Assembly (NCBI GenBank): GCA_902799015.1
Contig: CADBZI010000039.1
Coordinates: 1-38,130 of the forward strand
Reading direction: 5' to 3'
Source of the DNA: an uncultured Lachnospiraceae bacterium
GTDB lineage: Bacteria > Bacillota > Clostridia > Lachnospirales > Lachnospiraceae
Length of the DNA stretch: 38,130 bases
The notes below the pieces were generated by a model that did not search any database, was not told the origin of the DNA, and saw nothing but the letters and a program-made list of their open reading frames with translations. The position numbers were made by a program, and so were the translations under genes. This document shows positions 16,229 to 23,389 of this stretch, one piece after another (the first letter of the stretch is position 1; each line of letters starts with the position of its first letter).

Positions 16229-17296
16229 TCAGCCATACAGATAGAATGCCGAACATGCGCCCTCTGAGGATACCATGCAGGCGCCGACCGGATGCTCCGG
16301 GGTACAGCCTTTTCCAAACAAAGGACACGCTTTCGGCGTGATCCTGCCCTGCAGCACCTCACCGCACCGGCAGCCTCTTGCCTCTCTTCCGTTCATTTCG
16401 GGAAGCTGGTATTTTTTGCGTGCGTCATAAGCGGCATATTCCTCTCTCAGCTCCATTCCCGAGTCTGCAAGAGTGCCGATCCCACGCCATCTGGAGTCAC
16501 AAGGCTGCATATAGCTGCGGACCAGTTCCCTGGCCTGCACACTGCCGTCCTCCGTGACAACCCGCGGATAGCAGTTGACCAGAAATGGCTTGCCCTCCTG
16601 CGTCTTCTTCACGATCACGGCAAGTGCCGTCAGCAGTTCGGACGCGGTGAATCCCGCTACAACTCCGCTCATGCCAAGCGCGAGCATCTCACGGCATTCC
16701 GACAGGCCCTGGATGGCGCATACATGACCGGGATACAGGTAGGCATCGGTGGTTTCCATCATCGCCCGGTACGCGGCGGGCATGGTCTTATTCGCGCAAA
16801 GGAGGCTGAAGTTGTGCAGATCCTCCCGGATTGCATGCTCCAGCGCGATGCACGAGGAGGGTGTTGTCGTCTCAAATCCGACAGACAGGAATACAGCCTC
16901 TTCCTCCGGATGCGTTCTTGCCCATACCTCCGCGTCCAGCGGAGAGTAGACAACCTGCACCTTTGCCCCCTTCCCCCGTGCCGTCTGCAAACTCATCTTT
17001 GATCCGGGAACCCGTACCAGGTCTCCGAAGGTCAGGATCGTGCATCCCTTTTCCAGCGCCAGAAAGATGGCCTCGTCAATGTAGGAAACCGGTGTCACGC
17101 AGACCGGACATCCCGGTCCGGAGATCAATGTGATGTCCTCCGACAGAAGGCTCCTGATTCCAAGCCGGAAGATCTCATGCGTATGCGTACCGCAGACCTC
17201 CATAATCCGGATCTTCGGTCCGTGATAGGTGGACAGGATCTTTCGCGCCTTTTCCAGGGAGCCGGACAGCGTATTCTTCTTTTCCGTGTCAGTCAT
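16229..17296 (-). CDS. hypD: HypD, Fe(CN)2CO assembly scaffold
   Basis: A 355-residue iron-sulfur protein that, with HypC, carries the Fe(CN)2CO unit during [NiFe] hydrogenase maturation. Conserved motifs are MEVCGTHTHEIFR, SGPGCPVCVTP, VGFETTTPS, and the C-terminal cluster ligands in CRCGEVLQG and CPLFGKGCTPEHPVGACMVS. Two motifs deviate from the usual forms as I know them: PGHVCAIQG where PxHVS is typical, and AGFTASELL where a GFEPLD-like tract is typical. That suggests a divergent branch. The ATG overlaps hypC by 4 bases. Confidence 0.94.
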   Translation of the reverse strand: MTDTEKKNTLSGSLEKARKILSTYHGPKIRIMEVCGTHTHEIFRLGIRSLLSEDITLISGPGCPVCVTPVSYIDEAIFLALEKGCTILTFGDLVRVPGSKMSLQTARGKGAKVQVVYSPLDAEVWARTHPEEEAVFLSVGFETTTPSSCIALEHAIREDLHNFSLLCANKTMPAAYRAMMETTDAYLYPGHVCAIQGLSECREMLALGMSGVVAGFTASELLTALAVIVKKTQEGKPFLVNCYPRVVTEDGSVQARELVRSYMQPCDSRWRGIGTLADSGMELREEYAAYDARKKYQLPEMNGREARGCRCGEVLQGRITPKACPLFGKGCTPEHPVGACMVSSEGACSAFYLYG

Positions 17297-17505
17297 ACCA
17301 GAAGTTCCTCCATCAGGCTGTCCGCCTCCTCTTCCTCATTTTTTGTGATCTTTGCAATGGCAGCGCCCGCGTGCACCATCACATAATCGCCGGGAGCCAG
17401 ATCCGAGATCAGCTGCGCGGAGACCTCTCTGCGTGCTCCCGACGCATCCACAATAGCGCTTTTGTCACTTACCTTGACAACCCTTGCTGATAATCCTACA
17501 CACAT
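17293..17505 (-). CDS. hypC: HypC, Fe(CN)2CO chaperone
   Basis: A 70-residue HypC/HybG/HupF-family protein. The essential C2 follows the initiator methionine (MCVGLSARVV). The typical tract LAPGDYVMVHAGAAIAKI is present, and the C-terminus is acidic. HypC partners with HypD to hold iron while cyanide and CO are added, and normally delivers it to the hydrogenase large subunit. No large subunit is encoded in the window. AAAGGAG lies 9 bases before the ATG. Length is slightly short for the family but complete. Confidence 0.94.
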   Translation of the reverse strand: MCVGLSARVVKVSDKSAIVDASGARREVSAQLISDLAPGDYVMVHAGAAIAKITKNEEEEADSLMEELLV

Positions 17506-17528
17506 GACTGTTTTCTCCTTTCAAAAGA

Positions 17529-19892
17529 TCATCCCTCCCTCCGGAGGATTTCCTGTGCGGCCAGTGCCTGTCCGATGCTGATTCCGCCGTCATTGGGAGG
17601 AATCAGATGATGCGTATAAACCTCCATGCCGCTTTCTTCGAGTTTTTCTGATGTCAGTTCCAGAAGCAGCGTGTTCTGGTAGACGCCTCCGGTCAGAACC
17701 GCCCGCTTTTGGCCTGTTTTTTTCGATTCAGCGAGGATGGCTCCTGCAATCATGGAAGCAAGTGCTTCATGAAACAGATACGCAAGCGCTCCGGACTCCT
17801 CGCCCGCAAGATACTGTTCCACGATCTGTCTGACGAGCAGATCTGTAGGAAGCACCTGAAATGCTGCGCTTTCTGCCGGTTTCGCTTCCCCGGCTTTGTC
17901 CGTCCACACCCTGACGGAGGAAACCGGAATTCCCTCTTTGGATGCCTTTTTCTTCCGGTAATCCTGCGCGGCAAACATCAAAGACGTAGAAGCTTCTCCT
18001 TCAAAGGTGGACTCTTTGCAGATGCCGAGGATCGCACTGACTGCGTCAAACAGCCTTCCCGCACTGGTTGATGTTACGGTATTCATCCTTCTGTCCGCCA
18101 TCAGTGAGATCGTCTTCAGGGAAGAAGCACTGCACAGGGAGAGCTTTTCCACGATCCTGGCAGCCTCAGAGGCATCCGGATACAGGGAATGAAGCATGGA
18201 AGATGCGATGCGCCAGCCCTGTCTTGACGCGGTATCTCCTCCCACCATCAAAAACGGCCGGATGCTCCCGAACCGCTCAAAACCGGCACGGTCACAGCGC
18301 ATCAGTTCGCCGCCCCAGATCGTTCCATCGATTCCCCATCCGGTTCCGTCGAAGGAAGCGCCAAGCACCTCACCGTCCAGATCATTCTCCGCCATACAGG
18401 AAACGATATGGGCAAAATGATGCTGTACGGGAATGAGCCGTATGCCTCTTTTTTTTGCCAGCTTCTTCGCAAACTCTGAGGAATGATAGGCGGGATGAAG
18501 ATCACAGGCAATTACCTCCGCCTTTCTTTCCAGCAGCGTTTCCATACGGGCAGCGGATTCCTCCAGCGCACGGACGGACCTCGGATCCGCGAGATCTCCT
18601 ACATAGGCAGAAGGATAAAACATGGAGCCGATCCCGATGCAGAACGTATTCTTCAGCTCACCGCCTGCGGCAAGCACGACCTTGTCATATTCCCCGCCGG
18701 TAAGAACCGGAAGCGGCGCGTATCCTCTGGACCTTCGGATCATGTAGGGCTTGCCTTTGTAAAAGTCCATAACGGAATCATCACAGCGGATCCGGATCAT
18801 TCTGTCATGAGACAGGATCGCGTCCACGAATCCTCCCAGCTCCCGGACGGCCTCTTCGTCATCCCGGCAGATCGGGGCGCCGGATACATTTCCGCTGGTC
18901 ATAACCAGACTGTCCGGCATCTGTACTTCGTCGGGATAATCAAACAGCAGCATCTGCACAGGCGCGTAGGGGAGCATGACGCCGATCTTCGGATTCCCCG
19001 GCGCAACCGCTTCGCACAGATTGGCAGTTTCCCTTTTTTCAAGAAGCAGGATCGGCTTCTGATATCCGGTCAGGATCCTTCTTTGCTCTTCTGTGATCCG
19101 GCATGCCCGAAGCACGGTCTCTTCGTCGCGCATCATGACCGCAAATGGCTTCACCGGTCTTCTCTTCCTGGCGCGCAGCCGCATGACCGCCTCCTGCGAT
19201 GTCGCGTCGCAGCAAAGATGGTATCCGCCGATTCCCTTTACCGCGAGGATCTTTCCATCCGCGAGCATCCGTCTCGCCTTCCGGATCGCACCCGCACCGC
19301 GCTCATTGCCTCCCACCAGATAGACCTGCGGGCCGCAGTCATTGCAGCATACCGGCTGCGCGTCATATCTTCTGGAGGCAGGGTCCTCATACTCGGCGGC
19401 ACACGCCGGACACATGGGGAATTCCTTCATGCTGGTGCGCGCGCGGTCATAGGGAAGCTCGTCCAGGATCGTCAGCCTTGGACCGCACTGTGTGCAATTG
19501 ATAAAAGGATGAAGGTACCTGCGATTCTTCGGATCAAACAGTTCCTTTCTGCATTCCGGGCAGGTGGCAATATCCGGAGAGATAAAGATCTCACCTTTTT
19601 CCTTTTCACTTTCGATGATCCGGAAGGAATCCTCCATAGGGACGGCGTCGGTATCTCTGACGTCGATTTTGAGAATCACGGACCGCTCCGGCGGATCGAG
19701 GTTCAGAATCTCAAGGAAACGATCCAGCGCCTTCTGATCTCCGTGTGCAATTACCTCCACATAGGAGCCTCGATTACAGACCGATCCCAGGATTCCAAGC
19801 TCCATGGCAGCTCTGCTGACAAACGGACGGAATCCCACTCCCTGCACAATGCCGTACAGTCTGATTCTCTTTGTCAGCTTCAGATCCTCCAT
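17529..19892 (-). CDS. hypF: HypF, carbamoyltransferase for cyanide ligand synthesis
   Basis: A 787-residue multidomain protein. It has an N-terminal acylphosphatase domain (GIVQGVGFRPFV), then two zinc-finger modules (CPECRKELFDP, CTQCG, CPACAAEYEDP, CCNDCG). A YrdC-like domain (AVKGIGGYHLCCDATS, KRRPVKPFAVMM) and a C-terminal Kae1-like domain (HHFAHIVSCMAEN, GASFDGTGWGIDG, LTGGVYQN) follow. HypF uses carbamoyl phosphate and ATP to carbamoylate the HypE cysteine. The ATG at 19892 is preferred; it overlaps the preceding nifK-like gene by 13 bases. The overlap fuses the nitrogenase-like and hyp parts into one transcript. Confidence 0.95.
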   Translation of the reverse strand: MEDLKLTKRIRLYGIVQGVGFRPFVSRAAMELGILGSVCNRGSYVEVIAHGDQKALDRFLEILNLDPPERSVILKIDVRDTDAVPMEDSFRIIESEKEKGEIFISPDIATCPECRKELFDPKNRRYLHPFINCTQCGPRLTILDELPYDRARTSMKEFPMCPACAAEYEDPASRRYDAQPVCCNDCGPQVYLVGGNERGAGAIRKARRMLADGKILAVKGIGGYHLCCDATSQEAVMRLRARKRRPVKPFAVMMRDEETVLRACRITEEQRRILTGYQKPILLLEKRETANLCEAVAPGNPKIGVMLPYAPVQMLLFDYPDEVQMPDSLVMTSGNVSGAPICRDDEEAVRELGGFVDAILSHDRMIRIRCDDSVMDFYKGKPYMIRRSRGYAPLPVLTGGEYDKVVLAAGGELKNTFCIGIGSMFYPSAYVGDLADPRSVRALEESAARMETLLERKAEVIACDLHPAYHSSEFAKKLAKKRGIRLIPVQHHFAHIVSCMAENDLDGEVLGASFDGTGWGIDGTIWGGELMRCDRAGFERFGSIRPFLMVGGDTASRQGWRIASSMLHSLYPDASEAARIVEKLSLCSASSLKTISLMADRRMNTVTSTSAGRLFDAVSAILGICKESTFEGEASTSLMFAAQDYRKKKASKEGIPVSSVRVWTDKAGEAKPAESAAFQVLPTDLLVRQIVEQYLAGEESGALAYLFHEALASMIAGAILAESKKTGQKRAVLTGGVYQNTLLLELTSEKLEESGMEVYTHHLIPPNDGGISIGQALAAQEILRREG

Positions 19893-21082
19893 ACCTCTAC
19901 CTTCTCTGCGTTCGGGGCACATGCAGCCCTCTCTTCCTTCCTTCTTTTCCGGTCGATCGCGGCCTGCCCGGATACCGCAAAATGAAATGCATCAATCCAG
20001 CTTCCATGATACGAACCGGCCATCGGCTTCAGCACCGGATCGGCGATGATCATATCCCAGTCCTTTCTTGCGGCAAGCGCAATGAAGTCATCTTCTTCTC
20101 TGAGCCTCACATCTCCCTCCATGGTCAGCTCCGGTTTCTGGTCAAACCAGGTGGCTGCGAGAATCTCTCCCGTCACGCCCTTTTCTCTCATCGCAGTGCG
20201 GATGGCATTCGCCATTACCTGCTGGTGCACCACAAGAATCTTCGCGTCCGGAGCAAAGATGGCCGCTTCCTTCCACGGATCCTCCTCGAGCACAATCATC
20301 GGATCTGCCGGAAAACAGATCTCATAGGGAATCCGGTATTCTTCCTGCAGATACTTCGCCGCAGCGATGCCTGCCGGGGATACCACATAATTGCGCTCCG
20401 CAAGAGCGCTTCTCTTCAAAGCTTCCAGTCCGCCATCCATTCCATACAGCAAAACCTCATCATATCCCGCCTGCAGCAGGGAGGTCCTGATTGCTTTTGT
20501 CCAGGACGGATCAAACAGGTCCAAAGGATTCAGGCCAAGCACGCCGCAGATTCTGTCCCGGGATGGTTTGTCCGTGTAGCCGCGCGCAAACCGTTTCACC
20601 AGAGCCAGGAGCGCTTCTTCAATTCCTCTGTCATACAGATGCATGCCATCCGCAGCAACGGCAATGCAGGGCAGATGTGTGATTCGTTCGGCCATTGCGG
20701 CGTCTGCGGCAAGATCCGTTCCGATCACCGCGGGAACAGGCGTGCCGATCAGTGCAATAAACTTCACATCGATCTGCCGGGATGCTTCCTCCAGTTTCCG
20801 GATGAGAAGATCATCCCTGCCGAGAATCGCATCCATATCTCTGAGGCCTGCGCTGAAGACTGCTGCGACGTGAGCGGGTTCATCTGAAGACTGCTTCAGA
20901 TCCTCCTCTCCGAATGACCGAAGATAATCAGGCTGCCATCTTGGCTCATCGAATCCGCAGATATTGCCGGCGCAGCCGCCGGCGTCCACGATCACAACCA
21001 TACCGCCAAGCGCATAGCAAACCGAGACAGCGCCGGACTGATCCGGAGCAAATGGAGTCAAATATTTACGAAGTCCCTTCAT
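19880..21082 (-). CDS. Nitrogenase component 1-like protein, NifK/NifN-type, first copy
   Basis: A 400-residue nitrogenase component 1-type protein. The N-terminal tract GAVSVCYALGGMVVIVDAGGC resembles NifK around its C95; here that cysteine is C37. The positions of NifK C70 and C153 are occupied by other residues (FAPDQSGAV and GTPVPAVIGTDL), so only one canonical ligand remains. C42 is an extra nearby cysteine not found in the paralogue at 12220-13473. AGGA lies 7 bases before the ATG. The gene is 46 bases after its partner at 21129 and overlaps hypF by 13. It probably forms a complex with that partner, reduced by the NifH-like protein. Confidence 0.83.
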   Translation of the reverse strand: MKGLRKYLTPFAPDQSGAVSVCYALGGMVVIVDAGGCAGNICGFDEPRWQPDYLRSFGEEDLKQSSDEPAHVAAVFSAGLRDMDAILGRDDLLIRKLEEASRQIDVKFIALIGTPVPAVIGTDLAADAAMAERITHLPCIAVAADGMHLYDRGIEEALLALVKRFARGYTDKPSRDRICGVLGLNPLDLFDPSWTKAIRTSLLQAGYDEVLLYGMDGGLEALKRSALAERNYVVSPAGIAAAKYLQEEYRIPYEICFPADPMIVLEEDPWKEAAIFAPDAKILVVHQQVMANAIRTAMREKGVTGEILAATWFDQKPELTMEGDVRLREEDDFIALAARKDWDMIIADPVLKPMAGSYHGSWIDAFHFAVSGQAAIDRKRRKEERAACAPNAEKVEVWRI

Positions 21083-21128
21083 ATCACAATCCTGTCTTTA
21101 TGCTTTGCCGATGGTTCCGGTCGGGATT

Positions 21129-22418
21129 TCAGTCTGCCGCCGTGTGAGATTGCAAGGCACGATCCATTTCCCTCACAAGGGATCGCACCGCTGCGAATCC
21201 ATATGGCTGGACATCACGATTCCAGGTTACATGTGCCGCCTTCGGATGATAGTACGCGGCATCCTTGCCGAGTGTCAGGCAAACCTCCCCCTCCTTTTCC
21301 TCATACGAGATCATGGAGGGATCCTGGTTGCAGTAAACTTTTGTATCCGGACTGATATCGGAAAGTGCCTTCAGGTACCAGAGATTCTCCTCATTCACGG
21401 TCGCGAAGATCTCTTTCACGCGCAGCCCTCCGGAAGAGAGCGTCAGGGCAAGCTCAAAGGGATCCGCGTTCAGACATTCCCCGATGGAAACACCGATGCC
21501 TGCCCGGTCCCGGCAGAAAGCATGGAACACATCAAACGTTTCCTGATACTCTGCCTGATCCTCTATGTCGATCCCTGTTGCCTGGGAAAACGCCGCATAT
21601 TGTCTGTGAATCCGCTCCGGATCATAGAACCTGCGAAGCTCCACATAAGGAAGATCCAGACGCCCCGCCAGGTCATCCGCCGCTGCCCTGCACTCGGGGT
21701 TCAGCACAATATTGAAATTGGCTTCCGCCATCTGCAGAAATTCCTCAAAGTCCGCACACGCACCGATCTGCCGGATTGTTTCCACACCGGCTTTCTTCAG
21801 ATATCCGGACAATTCGAAGTCTTCGTCCACCGGTGAGAAGAAGCCGAGATAATTCACGGCCCGGCTGTTTTTCTTCCGTTTCTCCAGAAGGGAATACAGA
21901 GACTGCCGGACATGCACCATCGGCGGACGGATCCCTTCTCTTGTCAGCGCATACATGTAGCAGGGACGCACCCGCACCTGGCTGATTTCCTCCGCCTTGC
22001 GGCATACGCGGTCCCAATCCGTTCCGAGCAATGCATCCGCGCAGGTCGCGCAGATCATCACCAGCTCAGGTTTCTTGTCCAGAAAACTGACAATCTCGGA
22101 AACAGCCTGCGGGATGCTCTTGAGATGCCGCCCCGTCACCAGATCCGTCTCATCCATCTGCAGATAGAAAAAGCGGTTCTTGTACTGCGGCATGCTGCTG
22201 ATCTGGGATGTATTTCGTCCGCAGCAGCCCGGAGAGACGATCAGCATGACAGACTCCGGGATCGACAATCCTGCCCGCTTTACTCCGAAGCCCTCCGCTC
22301 CGGGAGAATTATAGGCAAGGGTTGCCGGTGAACTGAATACAAGATGCTTCGTCACCTTATAAAGATCCGGTATTGTGTCCGCTCCGGCCAGCTCCTTGGC
22401 GGTAAAAAAAGAAGGCAT
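21129..22418 (-). CDS. Nitrogenase component 1-like protein, NifD/NifE-type, first copy
   Basis: A 429-residue nitrogenase component 1-type protein encoded 18 bases after the NifH-like gene. C66 in SPGCCGRN and C126 in CATCADALLGTD align by eye with NifD C88 and C154. The NifD C62 position is L in LAYNSPGAEG. The region of the FeMo-co ligand C275 reads NIVLNPECRAAADDL, with a cysteine (C243) three positions away. No obvious counterpart of NifD H442 was found. With one cysteine from the partner subunit this gives three candidate ligands for an interface [4Fe-4S] cluster, as in dark-operative protochlorophyllide reductase. AGGAG lies 7 bases before the ATG. Catalytic substrate cannot be inferred. 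Confidence 0.83.
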   Translation of the reverse strand: MPSFFTAKELAGADTIPDLYKVTKHLVFSSPATLAYNSPGAEGFGVKRAGLSIPESVMLIVSPGCCGRNTSQISSMPQYKNRFFYLQMDETDLVTGRHLKSIPQAVSEIVSFLDKKPELVMICATCADALLGTDWDRVCRKAEEISQVRVRPCYMYALTREGIRPPMVHVRQSLYSLLEKRKKNSRAVNYLGFFSPVDEDFELSGYLKKAGVETIRQIGACADFEEFLQMAEANFNIVLNPECRAAADDLAGRLDLPYVELRRFYDPERIHRQYAAFSQATGIDIEDQAEYQETFDVFHAFCRDRAGIGVSIGECLNADPFELALTLSSGGLRVKEIFATVNEENLWYLKALSDISPDTKVYCNQDPSMISYEEKEGEVCLTLGKDAAYYHPKAAHVTWNRDVQPYGFAAVRSLVREMDRALQSHTAAD

Positions 22419-22436
22419 GTGGTATCTCCTGTTTAT

Positions 22437-23189
22437 TCATTCCGTTTCCAGCAGTCTCTTTGCAAGATCAAGAAAGGTTTTCGACACTTCGAGCGAAGGA
22501 TCCCCTTCCACGACGGTCTTTCCTTCCTCCTCGAACCGGATAATATCATTGCTCCTGGGAATCTCGCCGATGATCGCAAGATTTCGTTCCGCGGCAAAGG
22601 CCTGCACCTTCTGTGTCTCATTTTCCACATTCCGGTGATTCAGAATCAACCCCAGAACCCGCGCATAGCTGCGGTCCTCAAAGTTCCTGACCGCACGGTT
22701 AATATTGTCCGCGGCATACAGGGCCATCTTCTCCCCGCTCGTCACAATCAGGACCTTCTGCGCATAGCCTTCCCGGATCGGCGCTGCGAATCCTCCGCAG
22801 ACAACATCTCCCAGAACGTCGTACAGAACAACGTCAGGCTTCCATTGCGCAAAGAGTTTCAATTCCTCCAGCAGCTGGAAGGTTGCGATGATACCGCGCC
22901 CGGCGCAGCCAAGTCCGGGGGTCGGTCCTCCGGTCTCAATGCACAGAACGCCCTTGTATCCTTCCGCGCTGATCTGTCGGAAATCGGTGGGATAGTCGTC
23001 CTGATCCCTGAGATAATCCATGACAGGCTCTACGGCCTTTCCTCCGAGAAGATTAATCGTAGAATCCGCCTTCGGATCGCATCCGATCTGAATGACTCTT
23101 TTTCCAAGCGTGGCAAATGCAGCCGCGAGGTTCGCAGTCATGGTCGATTTGCCGATTCCGCCTTTTCCGTAGATTGCAAGCTTTAACAT
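22437..23189 (-). CDS. NifH/BchL-like iron protein (ATP-dependent reductase component)
   Basis: A 250-residue homologue of the nitrogenase iron protein. It has the P-loop GKGGIGKST (residues 8-16), the [10 protein letters not shown] switch, and both cysteine ligands of the intersubunit [4Fe-4S] cluster in GLGCAGRG and [11 protein letters not shown]. The arginine that is ADP-ribosylated in true NifH is kept in CAGRG. It is shorter than canonical NifH (about 275-295). The ATG at 23189 has AGGAG 10 bases upstream. An in-frame ATG at 23276 would translate through the leader terminator and is rejected. As first gene of the operon, and the only NifH-like gene, it probably donates electrons to both nitrogenase-like pairs. 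Confidence 0.9.
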   Translation of the reverse strand: MLKLAIYGKGGIGKSTMTANLAAAFATLGKRVIQIGCDPKADSTINLLGGKAVEPVMDYLRDQDDYPTDFRQISAEGYKGVLCIETGGPTPGLGCAGRGIIATFQLLEELKLFAQWKPDVVLYDVLGDVVCGGFAAPIREGYAQKVLIVTSGEKMALYAADNINRAVRNFEDRSYARVLGLILNHRNVENETQKVQAFAAERNLAIIGEIPRSNDIIRFEEEGKTVVEGDPSLEVSKTFLDLAKRLLETE

Positions 23190-23219
23190 TGTTATTACAC
23201 TCCTGATGCGGCCAAGGTC

Positions 23220-23248
23220 AAAAAAGTGCGCGCTCTGATGAGCGCGCA
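23220..23248 (-). terminator. Intrinsic terminator inside the nifH-like leader
   Basis: TGCGCGCTC and GAGCGCGCA form a 9-bp GC-rich stem (23227-23235 with 23240-23248), loop of 4, followed by C and six T residues on the minus strand (23220-23225). It lies between promoter and first gene, so it can only act as a regulated attenuator of the operon. Confidence 0.8.
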
Positions 23249-23330
23249 GACATAATCCGTATCGTAGCTGATACATCTTTCTGCCGCTATTCTGGCTCGG
23301 GATACAGCCTTGCCGTCAGAGCGATCCTTT
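23220..23330 (-). ncRNA. Candidate cis-regulatory leader (riboswitch or attenuator) of the nif-like/hyp/hydF operon
   Basis: Upstream of the terminator the RNA can fold into a compact domain. P1 is CGCT (23320-23323) with AGCG (23285-23288). P2 is GGCT (23306-23309) with AGCC (23294-23297). GGAT (23324-23327) can pair with ATCC in the P2 loop (23300-23303) as a pseudoknot. Alternatively AGCGGCAGA (23280-23288) can pair with TCTGCGCGCT (23241-23250), nine pairs with one bulged G, which would destroy the terminator. P1 and this antiterminator compete for the same bases. The hairpin GTATC-N6-GATAC (23259-23274) lies inside. I recognise no known riboswitch class. Protein-mediated or peptide attenuation is possible. 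Confidence 0.5.
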
Positions 23331-23347
23331 CTTATTGCGTTTTAAGC

Positions 23348-23376
23348 ATTTTACATGATCTGATCAGAATGCGCAA
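23348..23376 (-). promoter_or_regulatory. Predicted promoter of the 12-gene operon, with palindrome in the spacer
   Basis: TTGCGC (23371-23376) and TAAAAT (23348-23353) are 17 bases apart on the minus strand. The spacer contains the perfect palindrome TCTGATCAGA (23359-23368), a possible operator. The -35 is weak, which suits an activated promoter. Leader length to the ATG is about 150 bases. Confidence 0.5.
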
Positions 23377-23389
23377 CCAGATCTGTCGG

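Noticed and set aside
19880-22418. True nitrogenase for N2 fixation
   Set aside because: Key P-cluster and FeMo-co ligands are missing, and there are no nifB, nifE/N or nifV genes. The proteins belong to the wider nitrogenase-like group.
23190-23276. In-frame ATG 29 codons upstream of the NifH-like start
   Set aside because: It would translate through the leader terminator, has only a weak ribosome binding site, and the added residues do not resemble NifH. AGGAG before the ATG at 23189 and the family N-terminus favour the shorter form. A leader peptide remains possible.
23220-23330. Known Moco, NiCo or cobalamin riboswitch
   Set aside because: Some short tracts (such as GAGCCAGAATA) recall a B12 box, but the conserved core elements of those classes could not be found by eye.
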